Shown: positions 10,204 through 25,122 of the stretch, piece by piece | Position numbering within the stretch: position 1 is the first letter of the stretch | Layout of the letters: each line of letters opens with the position of its first letter | Assembly: GCF_022539665.2 (NCBI RefSeq) | Contig: NC_081334.1 | Location: 3,348,001-3,412,000, forward strand | From: Daphnia carinata | Lineage: Eukaryota > Arthropoda > Branchiopoda > Diplostraca > Daphniidae | DNA: 64,000 nt | Reading direction: 5' to 3' | The notes under the pieces: generated by a model | Told to the model about the DNA's origin: nothing | Database searches by the model: none | What the model saw: only the letters and a program-made list of their open reading frames with translations | Program-made: the position numbers and the translations under genes

Positions 10204-13200
10204 AAATAAATTTTTTTTTTGTTTTTTTGTTGTGTCCAGAATCAACTTCTGGAACAACTTCCCAATATAAAAAAAAAATGAACTGGTATATATATTTATT
10301 TTCTTTAAAATAAAAAGCAGAGCGGGTTGCGTGTTTGGCCTTAAGAGATATAAGTGGTCATTTATTTATTCCCCTCTTCACGCACCCTCCACCTCCTCTT
10401 TTTTTTTCTTTTATTTGGAAAGATAAAAGAAACTTAAAAAGAAAAAAAAAAAAAAAAATCAGGAAACGAGTCCGTTCTGTAACTCAGGTGGTGATGGATG
10501 AGGAAGTCTCTGGCTGCTGGCCTGCCGCACTTCATTAAAAACACCTAACAGACGAGAGATGGTCTAACATCAAAACGAAAAGGTAAGGAAGAAATGTATA
10601 ACAAGCGATCCGAAAAACATTTCCTTTCAAGAAAATCAAGAGAAAATTCAAGATTGTCCAAACAGCGCCCCGAGATGAAAAGAATCAACTGGAAAATGTG
10701 GCCATTGGCGCGAACAAAATGGCCCCCAAAAACGCAAAGGCAAATCAGAGCAACAGACACACACACACACAAAAAAAGCTCCAAACTTATCATTACGTGT
10801 GTGTGTGTGTGTGTGTCTATTAAACGAATGTGGAAACGACCAGCCAGAGGTAAGCACGTCAGCTGTTGCCAGTTGACAACAACAAACAAGAAAACAACGA
10901 GACAGTGATGGAGAACCAATCGCTTTATCGATAACTTGCTACCCACTTTATTTAAAAAAAAAAAAAAAAAACTAAAAAAATGTATTTCTGGTTTTTGAAT
11001 TGAAAAACAAAACAAAAAAATGTTGCGTGGTGAACTGCCAACTACCGTGGGAAATGACTCGTTTCGAACGGGACAATACGCAACACCTTTCTTTTACGAA
11101 GTAACACGTTTTAAAAATCTTTGGAGGGCGCAGATGATTGAAAGAGAATGAACCACTTGAAGATCTTTGAGAACTGTGGATGTTGTGCAGGCATTCCTGG
11201 CATTTTCTGTTCAGCCATCAGCGCGTTGAAGAGGATCAAGTGCGGCCATTCAAGTCACCACACCCAACTGGTGGGCCCACAACGAACAGGGAATGCTAAA
11301 GAGCAATTTCTGTTTTTGTTGTGCCAAGCCGAAAAAAAAAAAAAAATAAATTTCTTTTGGATGAGTCCTAAGTATCGAGCCACTGGCCGATAACGTTCAC
11401 CATTCGATGCAAAAAGGAAGCATTTTTTTTTTAAATATATAGAATTTATATATTGAACAAAAAATAAACGAAAATTCCTAAGAGCTCATAGAGAAGGGAG
11501 GCTCCTTTCTCAGTGTCGGTTGTGATGAAGTGTGGCCGTCTGCATGAAAATTTGTGCTCTTGTTTTCTCGTCAGAGAAAGTTTTTTTTTAAGGATTGAAA
11601 AAAAAAAAAACAAAAAAAAAAAACGTATTTATCTAGACCGGGCGATAGATAATTACGACTTGTAAAGTAAAAAAAAACAAAAAAGATAGTCCAGCACTCT
11701 TTTTTAAAAACTAGGTAATCGATTCAATCTGCATACAAGCGGTGGGTGGGCGAACGTGAGCGATAGCCTCGCGTTTCCTCATCGCTTCTCGCCGATCTTA
11801 TTAATACAGATACCCTTAATTATATAGATTAACCAGCCAATGATTTCCGACTTCGTTCGAGCAAGAAGAAAAAAAAGCAAAAAAGCAAAAAAAAAAAAAC
11901 AAGAAAATAATTCCAATATAGAAAACACAGTCGACTATGAGTTATATCAAATTGCGCGGTGATGTCATGAGCTTGGGAAAAAAAACAAAAAAAATTACAA
12001 TACGCCCAATTGCACCTGTTGGCCATCAATAGCCGCGTCCTATACAGCACATAATATTTGCTTGTCAAAGGGTGTGCGCGTCTGATATCATCCCCTTTGA
12101 GAAGCTGCACAAAGATTGGAATCACCCAATATATCAAGTTACCCCATATCCAATGGAATGCGCATTGACATATCATTCGCCTCCCTTTTTTTTTTTTTTT
12201 TTTTTTTTTTATATCTCCCCCCCCCAAAAAAAAAGAAATGATTGTGGGAAAATAAAAATAAACATGATGATTTCTATAAATGTAATAGAAAAACATATTT
12301 TCTGCCCTCCCCTCTCCCGGCCGTCCTGAATGTTTGAAGAGTTTCATTATAAAACAGCAAGGAGCTGTGTTCTACCTGCACGAATGATGTACGATAGGCA
12401 GTGCGAGTGTGCGGGATAGATATAGCATGTGATTAAACATCCCTCCCCCCCCCCCCTCTTTTGTGCATATTGAGCTGGCCCATTCATTTAGCCGTCAACT
12501 GTTCTTTGGTGGAGGTACGTTCACGAGTGCCAGCAACTGAACTTGCAGCACGCGTCGCCCATTTTGCTCTTAAAGAAAAAGAAAAAAAAAGAAGAAGAAG
12601 AAGAAGAAGTGCGTCTTACTCTGTTATTACGCGCACCAGCACCGCTGAAAAAGAGATTTTCAAATAACCACATTTTCGCGCGCGCGCATTTTTGAAATAT
12701 CGCACACACACCTGTGATAAGCGGCAAACGATCATTACAACCCCTTGCACAGTTTAAAATAAAAAATCAGGGGGAATTAGAGGGTGAGAAAAAAAAAATT
12801 ATGTAATCCAACTGATGACGTATGAATTTGAAAATAAAAAAAAAAAATATAAATGGAAACGAGTAAATATGTTCGTTGGTGGAAGGTGTTGATCAATGAT
12901 TTATGATGATGGAAAAGTCCGGTTGGGGAACTTGCTTTTGAAAAAAAAAAAAAGAAAAAAGAAAAAGAAAAGAAAGAAAGACTTGGAAAATGTGCACAAT
13001 TACATAAAAAGGGGGCGCCTGAATTAGAGGGTGGAGTCTGAACGGCCAAGGGTTTGGCTGGTGATTGTAAAAGGGGGCCCCCATTAGTTATTCTACATAT
13101 CCATTTAGACTTGTTTTTGTTTGTTTTTTTTCTTCTTCTTCTTCTTCTTTCAATCCTCTGTGCCTACATCTTGTTTTTCCTCTCTTTTCTTCGTGTTTGC

Positions 13201-15020
13201 AATCACACGTTTAGAAGAAAGAGACAAAAAAAAAACAAAAAAAAAACAAAAAAAGCCAATCACAAAACAAAACCAAAGAAATAAATAAATCAAAAAGGCC
13301 TCAAGTTATTGGTTTTTCAAACCCCCCCAAAAAAATCAAAGAAATGAGTCACACGATTGCCTCACCAGCCAAAGAAAGACAAATGCGGTTTCTCGTTTGA
13401 TTTGATTTGATTTTTTTTTTTGCCAAGACATAATCAGACTAATTCGAGACGACAGCTCCTTCAACAAAACCTGCGACTCTCTGAACTTGTGAAGAGGAGC
13501 CAAAAAGAAAAAGAGCTACGCACGTCCGCATCACGAATTCTGACCCATTATCCTTGCGAGGAGATTAATATATTGCCTTAAAAAGAGAAGCAAAACGTCC
13601 ATTTTCTTTTTTTTTTGGGGGGGTGGGGTGGGAGGGGTGGGCAGGATAGAAGGGTCGACTTGGAAAAAAAAAAAAAAAAAAAAAAAAAAAACGTTCACAT
13701 TTTTTTGTTTAGTTGCGTTTGAATCGGCACGTGATGAGGCTATAAAAAATGTTAAACACATAAGCCGAACGAGATTGAGTTGGCTTCCTCGGCTATTCAA
13801 AAAAAAAAAAATATATATATACATCTCGCGCAGAGTGCCGTCTTTTTAAAGACTGGCCACGACGGGCGGTAGGTCGTCAGCTAATTGAATACGTGTGTGT
13901 GTGTGTGTAAAAAGATGGCCCGTGTCTCTCTCTCTCATTCCAAAACAAAATGAAATATAAAAAGGAAGAAAAAATCAGCCATTTCTTCCTAAAAGATTAT
14001 CTACGTTTTTAGATCAATGCAACATTTTTATAGATCACAGTAGATGACCTTAATTGGATTGAAACATCAGATCCGACAGTTTTTCTTTTGCTCCTAGTGG
14101 CATTGATTGAATTATTCATCGCTTTTCCCACCGTCCGCTGGAAAACAACGAAGAGCTGTAAAAAAAAAAAAAAAAAGCAAAACAGAAAATATTTCCAGCG
14201 CACCATAACACGAAAAGGAAAAAAAAAAAAAAAAAAAAAAATGAAACACAACGAGGGTCGATTGATTTATCCGAAACAATATCATCAAACGGTCGTTTAT
14301 AATCCCCCCGTGTACAACCGCGATCCTACACGGAGTCGGCATCCTTTTTTTTTTTGTTGTTGTTTTCAATTCTCTTTATAAAATAGAAACCCCATTGAAA
14401 GTGGGCTTTGCCCTCCTCCAAACTGTATCTTAATGAAAATGAGAGCTCTTATAATAAACAACGTCTATAAGCTTTTTTGTGTATGCAAACAAGAGAGCAT
14501 GATCTTCCTTCTTTCCTCTTCTTCATTGGACTCTATCAAAAGCAATAGGGGCATTATCTGTGCATGGAACAGATTCTTTTTTGTTTTTAAAAACGTAGAG
14601 TGTATACTGATCGGCTTTAAACACGATCGTGTGTCATAGATATGGACCTATTCTATCGTCTATTTATTTAAAGGGAAAAAAAAAAAACAAAAAAACAAAG
14701 GGGCCCTGTTGATATTGAAGGAAAGGAAAAATTTGTCGGTTTTTGTGATGCTGATGACTGTCGATCGAGACAATATCAATCGCCATAAATTCAAACGAAA
14801 TTCTATGCCCGACAGAGAGAGAGAGAGAGAGAGAGAGCTGAAAAGAACTTCCTTGGCGGGTTGGGGGCATAATAGAATTACATTTTTGTAAGACTGGCCG
14901 TTTAGAAATTAGCATAGGTGGATGAACACGAGTCAAAAGGAGCATTTTCTTTTTTCTTTTTTAAGAAACTAATGAAAGGGTGTCCATCGCCGCAATGTTA
15001 AAAAGAGCGATTCGTCAATA

Positions 15021-15022
<2 letters not shown>

Positions 15023-15065
<43 letters not shown>
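15023..15065. repeat. Poly-A run, 43 bases
   Basis: The longest uninterrupted mononucleotide run I found in the window. Comparable A runs lie at 18972-19012 (41) and 30770-30805 (36). Such lengths are unstable and error-prone in assembly. Confidence 0.9.
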
Positions 15066-15067
<2 letters not shown>

Positions 15068-15460
15068 ATTTTGGCGGGTAAAAATCAACACATTTGAATT
15101 TTCGCTCACGTCTTTTAAATGAAAGATAATTTTCCGAATGTTATTACTGCCCGACAGGAAGAGAAACAGACGGTTAAAAAATAAAAATAAAAAAGGGTCA
15201 AACGGTATTTAAAATAAAAAAGCGCCCAAAGGTGATGAATCGATTTCTGGCGTGATTTAATCTTATTTACATCAAACGAGAAATTCTTTTTTTTTTTTCC
15301 CGTAATAATTCCAGTCGCATGCTGTTACTAAAGAAGAAGAAAAAAAAAGAAATGAATATTCAGAGCATCTCGTCTGATGATTTTTGACAAGTGGCCAAAG
15401 GTTGTTTATACAAGCGGTGTGAGTGTGTGTGTGTAGAAGCGAGCAGGGCCAATTTAACGA

Positions 15461-15461
<1 letters not shown>

Positions 15462-15492
<31 letters not shown>
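15462..15492. repeat. (CA)n microsatellite
   Basis: About 31 bases of alternating AC. A (GT)n tract of 32 bases follows at 15654-15685, so the two form an inverted pair about 160 bp apart that could pair in single-stranded form. Confidence 0.9.
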
Positions 15493-15494
<2 letters not shown>

Positions 15495-15651
15495 TGGCCG
15501 TACACCTTGCGTTTCGAATAATTTGATGTGTAGTATTTGTCTAACTAAACGAATTCGAGTTGATTAAGAGCCCGGGCCTATATTTTTGTTTACAATTCCA
15601 GCGGGCATTTATAGGTTGGATGAATACAAACAAATCGAATTATACAACTCG

Positions 15652-15653
<2 letters not shown>

Positions 15654-15685
<32 letters not shown>
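15654..15685. repeat. (GT)n microsatellite
   Basis: Thirty-two bases of perfect GT repeat, complementary to the CA tract at 15462-15492. Confidence 0.9.
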
Positions 15686-15686
<1 letters not shown>

Positions 15687-18600
15687 TCGAGGAGAGAAAA
15701 AGGGGACGGTCATTTTCAAATGGTTTTCCATTTGATTAATCTTTTTTTGTGTTTCTCCAACTCAACGATCGTAACGAGCTGTAATGACAATCAAGGGGGG
15801 TGCCTACAAGATTGATGAAAAACAACGATGAAACACACATTTCGACTCGAAACGAGAATAGCCAATCAGAGAAAGAGAAACGATTCAAAAATCTCACACT
15901 GTTCTTTTTCTTCTTCTTCTTCTTCTTGACGATCGTTAAATTTAAAACAACATTTTCTTTTCTTTTTTTTTCCCCTCTTGTTGTTTCGATGCTGACGAAG
16001 AGGGTGGACCGAGTTAACAAGGAATTTTGATCGAAGATCCTCCGTAACTTTTCAACATTGAAATCAAATGGATTTTTATGTTTTTTCTTTAAATCGAATA
16101 AAAGCGCAATCGAAAATTGATTTCTCGTGACTTGCCCTACACACAAAAAGAAAGAAAGAAAGAAAAAAAAAAAAATGAGCATCTTCACTTTCGAATAAGA
16201 AAAAGAGTTGCGAGAAATGCGCATCGGTGGTGAGTCATTAGTCTTCACCTGGTGGGTGGTTTCTCCCCCCTGTTCTTGTATACACGTCGTTCTCGGGGCT
16301 CTCCTAAGAAAAAGAAAAAGAAAAAGAAGAGAACCCAAACGGAGTTATCTATTCGTTTTTCGAATTGTTTCGTGTGTCCGCGGCTTGTACGCAGGTGCGC
16401 AAGTGCTGCCTAATATTTATCATCCCGTTTTCCACTGCGCAACACATTCTTCTTCTTCTTTTTGGGACCACTCACGCAGCATAAGAAATAACGTCGTAAC
16501 TCGCAATGATGTTTCAAAACTGTTCTACATCTTATTACATGATGAATTCCAAGGCACGCGCTTTTTTCTTTTCTTACCCAAACATTAGAAATAAAACACG
16601 ATACAAAAACAAAAAAAAAAAAGAAATGTTTCAATAAATTAAGGGGAAAATCTCGCGTCGGATATCGTTTAAACGAAGGAGCTTATCATCGCGTGTAATT
16701 CACCCATAACTTTGGGGTTTCTTCATTTCCTTAAAAAAAAAAAAAAAAAAAATGTACCATCGTCAATAGACGATCAATTTCCGACGCTACTTCATCATTC
16801 AACTTGCGCGTTCCATTGGGAAACAATCGTAAGACGAATGAAAAAAAAAATAAAATACAAACGGTCCTCTCTCTCTCTCTCTCCCCCCCTCTCCCTCCTA
16901 ACGTTCGGATGTTGTTGCACGAACGCGAGCGACTTGTAATTACATTGATAAGGTGCCAGCGCAAATCTATATCTAAAAAAAAAAAAATAAATAAATAATA
17001 ATAATAAAAAAACAGAGGGAAAAATGAATTGTTTTGGAGAGAGAAACATGACCGTAAGTGACGGCTGTCTTCTCTCTTAAACATCGCCGTGGTACTCGTT
17101 TTTCCATCACGATATCAAAGACAAAAACAAAAAACAGTAAGAAAAGCGGCGTTTCTTTTCACTTCTTTTTTTTTTTTTTTGGAATGAAATAGCCAACAGC
17201 AATTGATAGCGTATAGAGTAGCAATTGTTTTTTGAAGTCATCAAGGAGAAGCTATCAGACCACCGGCGCAGACAAGCCTCTGAAATGGCTCACAAGAAGA
17301 AGAAGAAGAAGAAGAAGAAAGACAATAATTGAATCGGATATTTTTCGTTTGCAGGCGCCCCCTAGGCTCAATTGAGAAGAAGCGGCTTCTCTTTTTCAAG
17401 AGACTGATGTGCTGCCGTGTTCGGTTATGATTATCATACACAAGCATTTCTTTTTTTTTTGTTTTTGTTTTTAGACAAGTCGGGAGAAATCACAAGCAAC
17501 ATTGAATTACAAAAATACAAGAAAAAAAAAAAAAAAATAAGCTACTGAAATCGACCGCCGTGTTCAACGAGGCAAATTATTATTTTTTTTTTATTATTAT
17601 TTATTAAAAGAAAAACCTCCAGAAGTTAGAAACAAGAGGAGAGAGATCACTTCACACGTCTTCGTGTTTTTCAAATCACAAAATTGAATACTCTCGAATG
17701 AAATAAAAAGTCGTGATGTCTCGTGAATCGTTGCGGCTAATTTTAATCACACGGCGGCGCGCGCATTAAGCGCTTCAAACAAACGTGGCGGGAATTTGAA
17801 AAAAAAAAAAAAATTGAAAAGAAATTCAAAATTCTTTGATTTCTTCAACATTTCAAATCAATTCAATTAGTAATTTAATAAGAAAAAAAAAATGGGGAGT
17901 TTTCTAATGATGTTCGATGTTATTAGCGCAATTTTTCACAGACGTCTGGCCTTAATATGATTTTTGGGGATAAATGTTGGGTTAGAGCGTTAACCGATGA
18001 CGGTTCTCATAGTCATCCGTCTCGTTGAGTTGATGTATCAAATGCAAACCACCCATCGTGTTTGGATGAAAGCAAAAAACAAAAACAACACAACAAACTT
18101 CACGTTGATGCCGGGACCCGATAAACCTCCAATTGCCAACGTTAATCAATTAAATAAAGCAACGCAACGAGAAGACGCGTAATAAATGAGGGCAACACGT
18201 AGAAACGACGTCGCTCGCGCTAAACTGAAAATGGATCGAGACTTGATTACTAACTGATTACACGTGTAATTAAAATGAAGTTAAAAAAGAAAAAAAAGAA
18301 TTTCTTATTTTTTTTTCCACGCCCATTTTTACTCGGAACTCAAAAACCGAAATTTTTTTTTTTTCTTTTCTTTTTTAAATCTAAAATTAATGATGTAGTA
18401 AAATACACTCCTGTTGGCGGGTCGTGCATTACTACCGAAGAAAAAAGAAAAACACATTTCGTTTTCCTCAGTTAAAAAAAAAAAAAAGAGAAGAGTTAAA
18501 CCGACTAATTTGCCTACTATTGTACACACAAACGTACAATAGAATTGAATATATTTCAAACTTTTTTTTATTGATTGCTTACTGCCTTTTGAGATGCTTC

Positions 18601-18968
18601 AAACCTTCCGAGCAATTCAAAAAAAAAAAAAAGCGTCAAATCTATACAGAGAAATAAAAAAAAAAAAGAGAGGAGGTTCTGTCGTATTGTTGAATACCGA
18701 CTGATTTGCATGATAAACATTAAAGCATTTTTAGATAAATATTTTCCTCTCTTTTTCTTTCTTTTTTTTCGCTTGACTGTATAAGCTGCTGTGTGTTTAT
18801 AGACTGTGTGTGTTGCGCGCTCGTTGGGCCCAGGCGCAGGCAAAGACCTTGTAATTAGATATGCAAATCCAACAGAGGTTACCTAAAAAAAAAAGCGCGC
18901 GCGCGTTCCACACACTTTCGGGAACCCCGGGTCCCGAGACACAATCCGGGTTCTGAATTTTTGGAACG

Positions 18969-18971
<3 letters not shown>

Positions 18972-19012
<41 letters not shown>
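18972..19012. repeat. Poly-A run, 41 bases
   Basis: Uninterrupted A tract next to another purine-rich stretch; no coding or SINE context was recognised around it. Confidence 0.9.
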
Positions 19013-19016
<4 letters not shown>

Positions 19017-20073
19017 CACAGTGTGAAGCGCGCTCTTAATAACCGTCATCAATATAACCACGCGAGCAAGCAAGCAAGCAAAGAAGAAGAAAAAGAAAAA
19101 AAAAGCCTGAAACATACATTTTATTATAATATGTTTCGGACTTCTATCCTGCTGTTCCATTTTCTCTTTTTTTTTTTTTTTTTAAATCCGAAATATTTAA
19201 AAAAAAAAAAAAAAAAAAACGCGAGATAACATTCAATCTAAACATTTTTTTTTTTTTTTTTTTTTTTGAGAAGGGTAAAGAAAAACTGTTCCAATTTTCG
19301 AATCGAACACGTCAAATGAAAAAATGCGCGCACAGAGAGAGAAAGTTCGCTTAAAGATGCATTCCTTACAAGGTGATGTTCAATTGGAGTCTTCATTTTT
19401 CGAGACTACGGTTTCTACTTGCATGAAATTTAGAGAGAGAGAAAGAGAAAGAGAAAAAAAAAATGTGTAAAAATTTGAAAACTAGCTTCGCACTTTGACG
19501 CTTCGCGAGCTGCAATTTGAATAAATACACAGTTGTAAAAAAAAAAATAGAAAATGACGGAATCATTCAAACCAGTTAATATTTTTTTTTCTTTTGTTTT
19601 GCTGGGGAGTTTCGAAGGTTTTAGAACGTCATTTATAATTGGACTTTGCGTCCTCCCCGAAAACCAAAAAAAGGCAATTGGTGACATCATCCGCAGAGCG
19701 AAAGGAAGGGGGGGGGGGGGGAAAGCCTCGAGGATGGGAAGGGGGGGGGGACCGGTCCGTCATCATTGATTCACGCCGACGATTATTGGCGCGAGCATTG
19801 ATTAACTTTGAAGTCCGAAAATATATTCGTGAAACACGCAAACAAACGAGTTTTTTTTTTCTTTTCGTTTCTTTTCTTTTTGATGGCCAAAGTAGTTAGA
19901 AAGGAGCAAAGAAAAAGATCACAAACGACCTCAATCAAGAGCCATGCGATCTCGTCATTATTACTGTCCCTGCTTCATTAAATAAATAATAAATTTTTTT
20001 TTTTTGAGGGGAAATAAAACCCCATCGTCCATGTGTCCCATAAATGGAATCGTGGCCCTCAATTGTTTTTCTT

Positions 20074-20108
<35 letters not shown>

Positions 20109-20172
20109 AAAATTCATATTGATACTATCGACATGTACCCCCCCCCCCCCCGTCACTGGAACAAGGACCAAC

Positions 20173-20203
<31 letters not shown>

Positions 20204-20312
20204 CGGTGCTGTGTCGGGTGTTGTTGATTGTGTCAGATTAAGCCAGTTGGTCTTCATCGAATCACGTGGATGATGGGTCAAAAATGAAACAAAATTAAGG
20301 AATTAAAATAAA

Positions 20313-20346
<34 letters not shown>

Positions 20347-20476
20347 CTTGCGAGTCTGGAGAAAAAGATTTAAGTGTCGGAGAGCACGCAATACTTTAAG
20401 GTTTCGTGATAAACGATCACGAGCTGTTTGGACAAGGCAAAAGCGGGGAGTTAAACTGGTGCGCGTTTCGGGACTG

Positions 20477-20507
<31 letters not shown>

Positions 20508-21316
20508 TATTATTAGAATAAAAGAGACAGCAAAGTTAAATGATGATGACTCAGTTTTTGTGCAGCTCTTACGACACCAGTTTAAAAGAATAGGTCAGCT
20601 GTGTGCATTATACACAGAAGAAACAAAAAACGAATCATTATTAAATCATATTTTATTTTTTGCCCGAGTCCAGTGCGAGCCAAAAAAAAACAAAACGTGA
20701 CGATGATGAGCATCGTTTTGAATAACGAGAACTTCAAAGATTCTTCATCTGTCATTTCTCCTTGTTTTTTTTCTTCAAAAATTAAAACAAAATGTTACAA
20801 AGAGGCTTGTAGAAACGAATTTTCGTAATCAGCCGATTACGAGAATTTGGAGAGGAAAAAAAAAAAAGAAAAGAAAAAAGGGAAAAATGAAACAAGTGAG
20901 AGGCGACGGCGAGCAGAGCAGATTGGTGCAATCAAAGCCTCGCGTCCTTAATTACTGGCAGAGGGGCAACACGCAGACAGCCATCCCGCGGGCCCGAGAA
21001 TAACAAGAAGAAAGAGAAAGGTGATGGATCTCTTTCCATTTTGTTTCTCAGTCAATTCCTCCTCGTTTTTATTTTTATTTTTATTTTTAAGACAATTTGA
21101 ATTTGTTGGAAGACAAAAAAAAAAAAAAAAAAAAAAATAATAATAATAATAATAAATAAATTCTTGTAAGAGAAAAAATCAGCTGATGTTTGAAGCTTGT
21201 AAGAAAAACAATTGGTGGACAAGTTTTTTTTTTTTTTTGTTGGTTTGGCCGAGGATGACGACAATGTCGCAATTAAATGTTCAACGTGAGAGGCGGGAAT
21301 TTTCAAAAACACGAGT

Positions 21317-21357
<41 letters not shown>

Positions 21358-22492
21358 ATTCAAATTTGAATGCGTTTATGTTTGGTTATAATCAGTTGAA
21401 AATGTACGAGATGAATACATTAAAGGCCATCGATCTTCAAGAGAGGAAAAAAAAAACAAAATTTAATCGAACTGGCCTGAATGAAGAAATCAAACCTCCC
21501 CCTTTTTTTTTTCTTCTCTTAGCAGAGAGTGAAAAAAGAAGAAGAAGAAAGAAAAAAAAAAGAGTTGATTATCCCGTGTTATAGTGTGGGGGGTCGGATT
21601 CCCATTTGCATAAAATCAATGAACATTTTCCTGTTGGTGGTGGTGTTACTTGTTCTTGTCAAGTCTACGTCTTACTTCATTATTTCTCAAAGCGTCAGAA
21701 CGGGCCGATTGTTACGTCAACGAATCACGACCGACGGCGATGTAGACCACACGGGATCAATCAGAAAATCATTACAACCACAAAACAAAACTCAAACCTC
21801 AAAAAGAAAAAATTGAGAAACATCAACATTAGCCAAAATCGACTTCTCTTCTTAAGGGCCTTTAAAAAAAAAAAAAAAAAAAAACGAAACAAAACAAGAA
21901 AACAAATCAAGTCGAGACATCAGCAGATCCTCTATTTGCGCGCTGGCCATTTCGTACCGAACTTGTGATTTCAAGTCGGTGCCGATGGGTCGCAGCTGAT
22001 ACAGCGAACGTCCTTAAAACAAACCAACAACAACAACAAAAAAAAATGTTCAACCCCATCCATTTAAAAATGGACTTTGTACAAGCGATAAATAAACAAG
22101 TTCGACCTTTTCTTCCTACAGACCTCACAGGTACGACAGAAAATCCAAACTTTTTCTTTAAAAAAGAAAAAAAAAAAAGGCAATTTCAAAATGAAAGAAA
22201 CATGCAAAAAAATATTGGCAAACAATTGACGTTTCACGGATAGCCCCGCTGCGTCTTGTTGGCTCAACGCCATCCTAAGATGACCCTACCATTCTCTTTT
22301 GATTTTTTTTAAACAAATTTTCCGCTACTTTTTTTTTGTTTAAAGGGGGGGGGGGGGAATGCGCTTGTTCTTTTCCTTTAAATAAAAAAAAAAAAAAATG
22401 AAGAAAAAAAAAGGGACCATATAGTTCACCGCAAATTTACGAGTTGCTCGTATAACTGGCGGGCCTTTTTCAGAATAGACAGCAACATAAGA

Positions 22493-22494
<2 letters not shown>

Positions 22495-22533
<39 letters not shown>
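22495..22533. repeat. (CT)n microsatellite, 39 bases
   Basis: Perfect CT repeat (GAGAG on the other strand), one of several long GA/CT tracts between the KLF copies; others are at 23080-23112 and 30329-30359. GAGAG is the core site of GAGA-type factors in insects; whether it is used here is unknown. Confidence 0.9.
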
Positions 22534-22536
<3 letters not shown>

Positions 22537-22631
22537 CGTGTTGTTCTGATGTAGGTGAATAGTTTTTCGATTTATCGGCCCCCACCGAAACTCTGCATCG
22601 TGTTATACTTTGAAATCATACGCATCTGTAT

Positions 22632-22663
<32 letters not shown>

Positions 22664-23072
22664 CGTCTATAAATGTTTTAAGAGTCATTTAGAAGACAAG
22701 CGTTTCACAGCTGGCGGGCCGAAACGGTGCGAGAAATTCTCAAACATTTCGATCGGAAACTTTTGAAATGTTCTTTTAAACTGCAAACAGAAAAAAAAAA
22801 AAAAGAAAACAAATGAAAAACGGTGTGAACGCGAGAAAAAAAACAAAAACAGCATCGATTATGATAATTGCCCGACATCCTCTCTCTCTCACGGATGTCT
22901 ATTTACACATTCTTTTATTGTTTCAGTTTGGTTTTCCAGAGCGGCTGCTGGACGGCCGTATACACACACTCACACACAAAACAAACAATTTTATCTATAT
23001 ATACATTTTGGAGGAAAAAAAAAAAAAGAGGCGCATCGAAACGATGGATTTATTGAAATGATTTGGCTTTTT

Positions 23073-23079
<7 letters not shown>

Positions 23080-23112
<33 letters not shown>
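23080..23112. repeat. (CT)n microsatellite, 33 bases
   Basis: Perfect CT repeat directly after a T run; GAGAG on the minus strand. Confidence 0.9.
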
Positions 23113-23115
<3 letters not shown>

Positions 23116-25089
23116 ACCCCACATAAAGTGTGGAAGAATGTAACCCCCTTGAGGTGATGTGGTATGTAAGTTCCCCTTCTTTTCCAAACGTTTCGTCGCT
23201 AGGGCACACACATCTAGTGTTACCTGTGCGCATAGGAGAAAACAAGAGGAACGCACTGGGCGGTCCCCCCTTGTGTCTAAGTTTAACAGTCGACTCCTAC
23301 ACCAACACACACCTGAGTCCTCTTTTCTTTTCTTTTTTTTTTTTCTACCTACTTGTCGTATATCGTCGTCATCCCACTCGAATTTTCTTTTTTTTTTCTT
23401 TTCGAAATGTTAAAAAAAAAAAAAAAATCAACTGCACAAAGTTTAAGAAAAATAAAAAAAAAAAAAGTTTTTGGATGATACGATTGAATCAATCAAACGT
23501 TACATCCGGTTATTATCGAGTCAGGACGTTTGATAAAAACGTCGTGTACACGGGAATGGTGTGTACCGTTTATCCGCCCTTGTGTGTTTCGTTTTTTTTT
23601 TTTGAATGATTTCTTCATCGTTTTTCTCCGTTCGTGAAAATAATTGAGACGTGTGCAGACTCGGCTGTTCAACGCTTTGAAAAAAAAAAAAAAAACTCTA
23701 CACACATCATATCACACAGTTTCCAAAGAAAAATAAAATAAAAGAGGGGAAAATGAATTTCCTTTTGTCACGACCACCAAGGAAGTCTGGCCCCAACTGC
23801 GGGACTCCATCATTGTAAAGCTGATCAAATGTTTGACAGCTTTTTATCCCGAAACCCCTTGATTTTTTAAAAATTACACTCGGCCTCTTTTCTTATTTGA
23901 AAACAACAACAACAAAAAAAAATAAATAAGAAAATTCCCGCGTAACCAATTCAATCAGGAAAAAAAGAACAAAAACAAAATTTTAAAAAAGAAACTCCGG
24001 ATGATTAGTCAACATCCAAAAAAAATAAAAATAAAAAGACGCAATGCTTCGTTTCGAAATAAAAAGGGCGGTCGTAAGCGCCCTCCCGCCGTGCACTTGC
24101 GTACCCTCTGTGCGCGATGATATTATTAATTGCAAACGCGATGGTAACAAATGGATTACATTTTCTCCGCCAGACACACACACACACACACGTACACACG
24201 TACACACACACACACACACGTGGAAATGTAGAAAGCAAAGCGAAGAGAAACGAAACTGTTGCACCAGGAACTGCGTGCGACAGCTTCATTTATCTCTCGA
24301 AATGCAAGAGACCTCCCCGAATGCCATGACGCTATTTTATTTTATTATTGTTATTATTTTTTTTTTTAATAATAAATATCGAAAATTTTCATTTAGAAAA
24401 AATTCAAAAATAAAAAAATAAAAAATAAAAATCGACGATTTAAGAGTAGAAGGGGGAAGAGATGTTGAGCCTATAAATGATGACTGGAGATGATGCGATC
24501 ACCTGTGCATCCGGCTGAAATATCAGGCGCGCCATCCATCGTCCAAACAAAAAGAAGCTTGCTGACCCCACACCTGGAGAACTGTGGAACCTTTTTTTTT
24601 TTTCTTCTTCTTCTTCTTTGATCGATTTATGGGCATCAAGTGTGATAAACGTCCCTGCCTATTTTTCTTTCAACAAATTCCCATTCTTTTTTCTAATATA
24701 ATCATCCACCACACACACACACACGAGGAAAAGAGCCCCCTCCTACCCCTATCAGCAAATGGACAAAAGGCCATACGCAGGTACGCGACAATTGAGTTCC
24801 ATACGCAGGAGAGCATTGGCTCATTAAGGACAAACGTTTTTCACACTTTGGCTAAGAAAAACTATTAATCATTTTTTTTTTTTTTTTTTTTTTTTGTACA
24901 GGAGCACGAGCTGCGTAGGAGGCGACTAATTCAAATACAAAAAAGAAAAAAAAAAAGAGGGAGAAACGATGTCCCACAAAATTCATTTAAAAAAGAACGA
25001 CGCGGAACGGGTCAAACCCTCCATTGTTCGAAGCGGTTGAACACAGATCCATACAGCACAACTTCGATATATAAATAGAACCTCTCTAC

Positions 25090-25122
<33 letters not shown>

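Larger units (their letters stand above)
9501..22494. other. Gene-free intergenic DNA, left half of the KLF interval
   Basis: No exon could be supported. The stretch is dominated by homopolymers, (CA)n/(TG)n, (GA)n and GAA-type tracts (for example 12590-12609 and 17294-17320). Open frames are interrupted and biased to Lys, Phe, Arg or repeat dipeptides. Confidence 0.6.

Noticed and set aside
16208-16588. Longish plus-strand frame with ordinary-looking stretches
   Set aside because: It runs through purine repeats and TTC tracts, has no family resemblance and no splice context.
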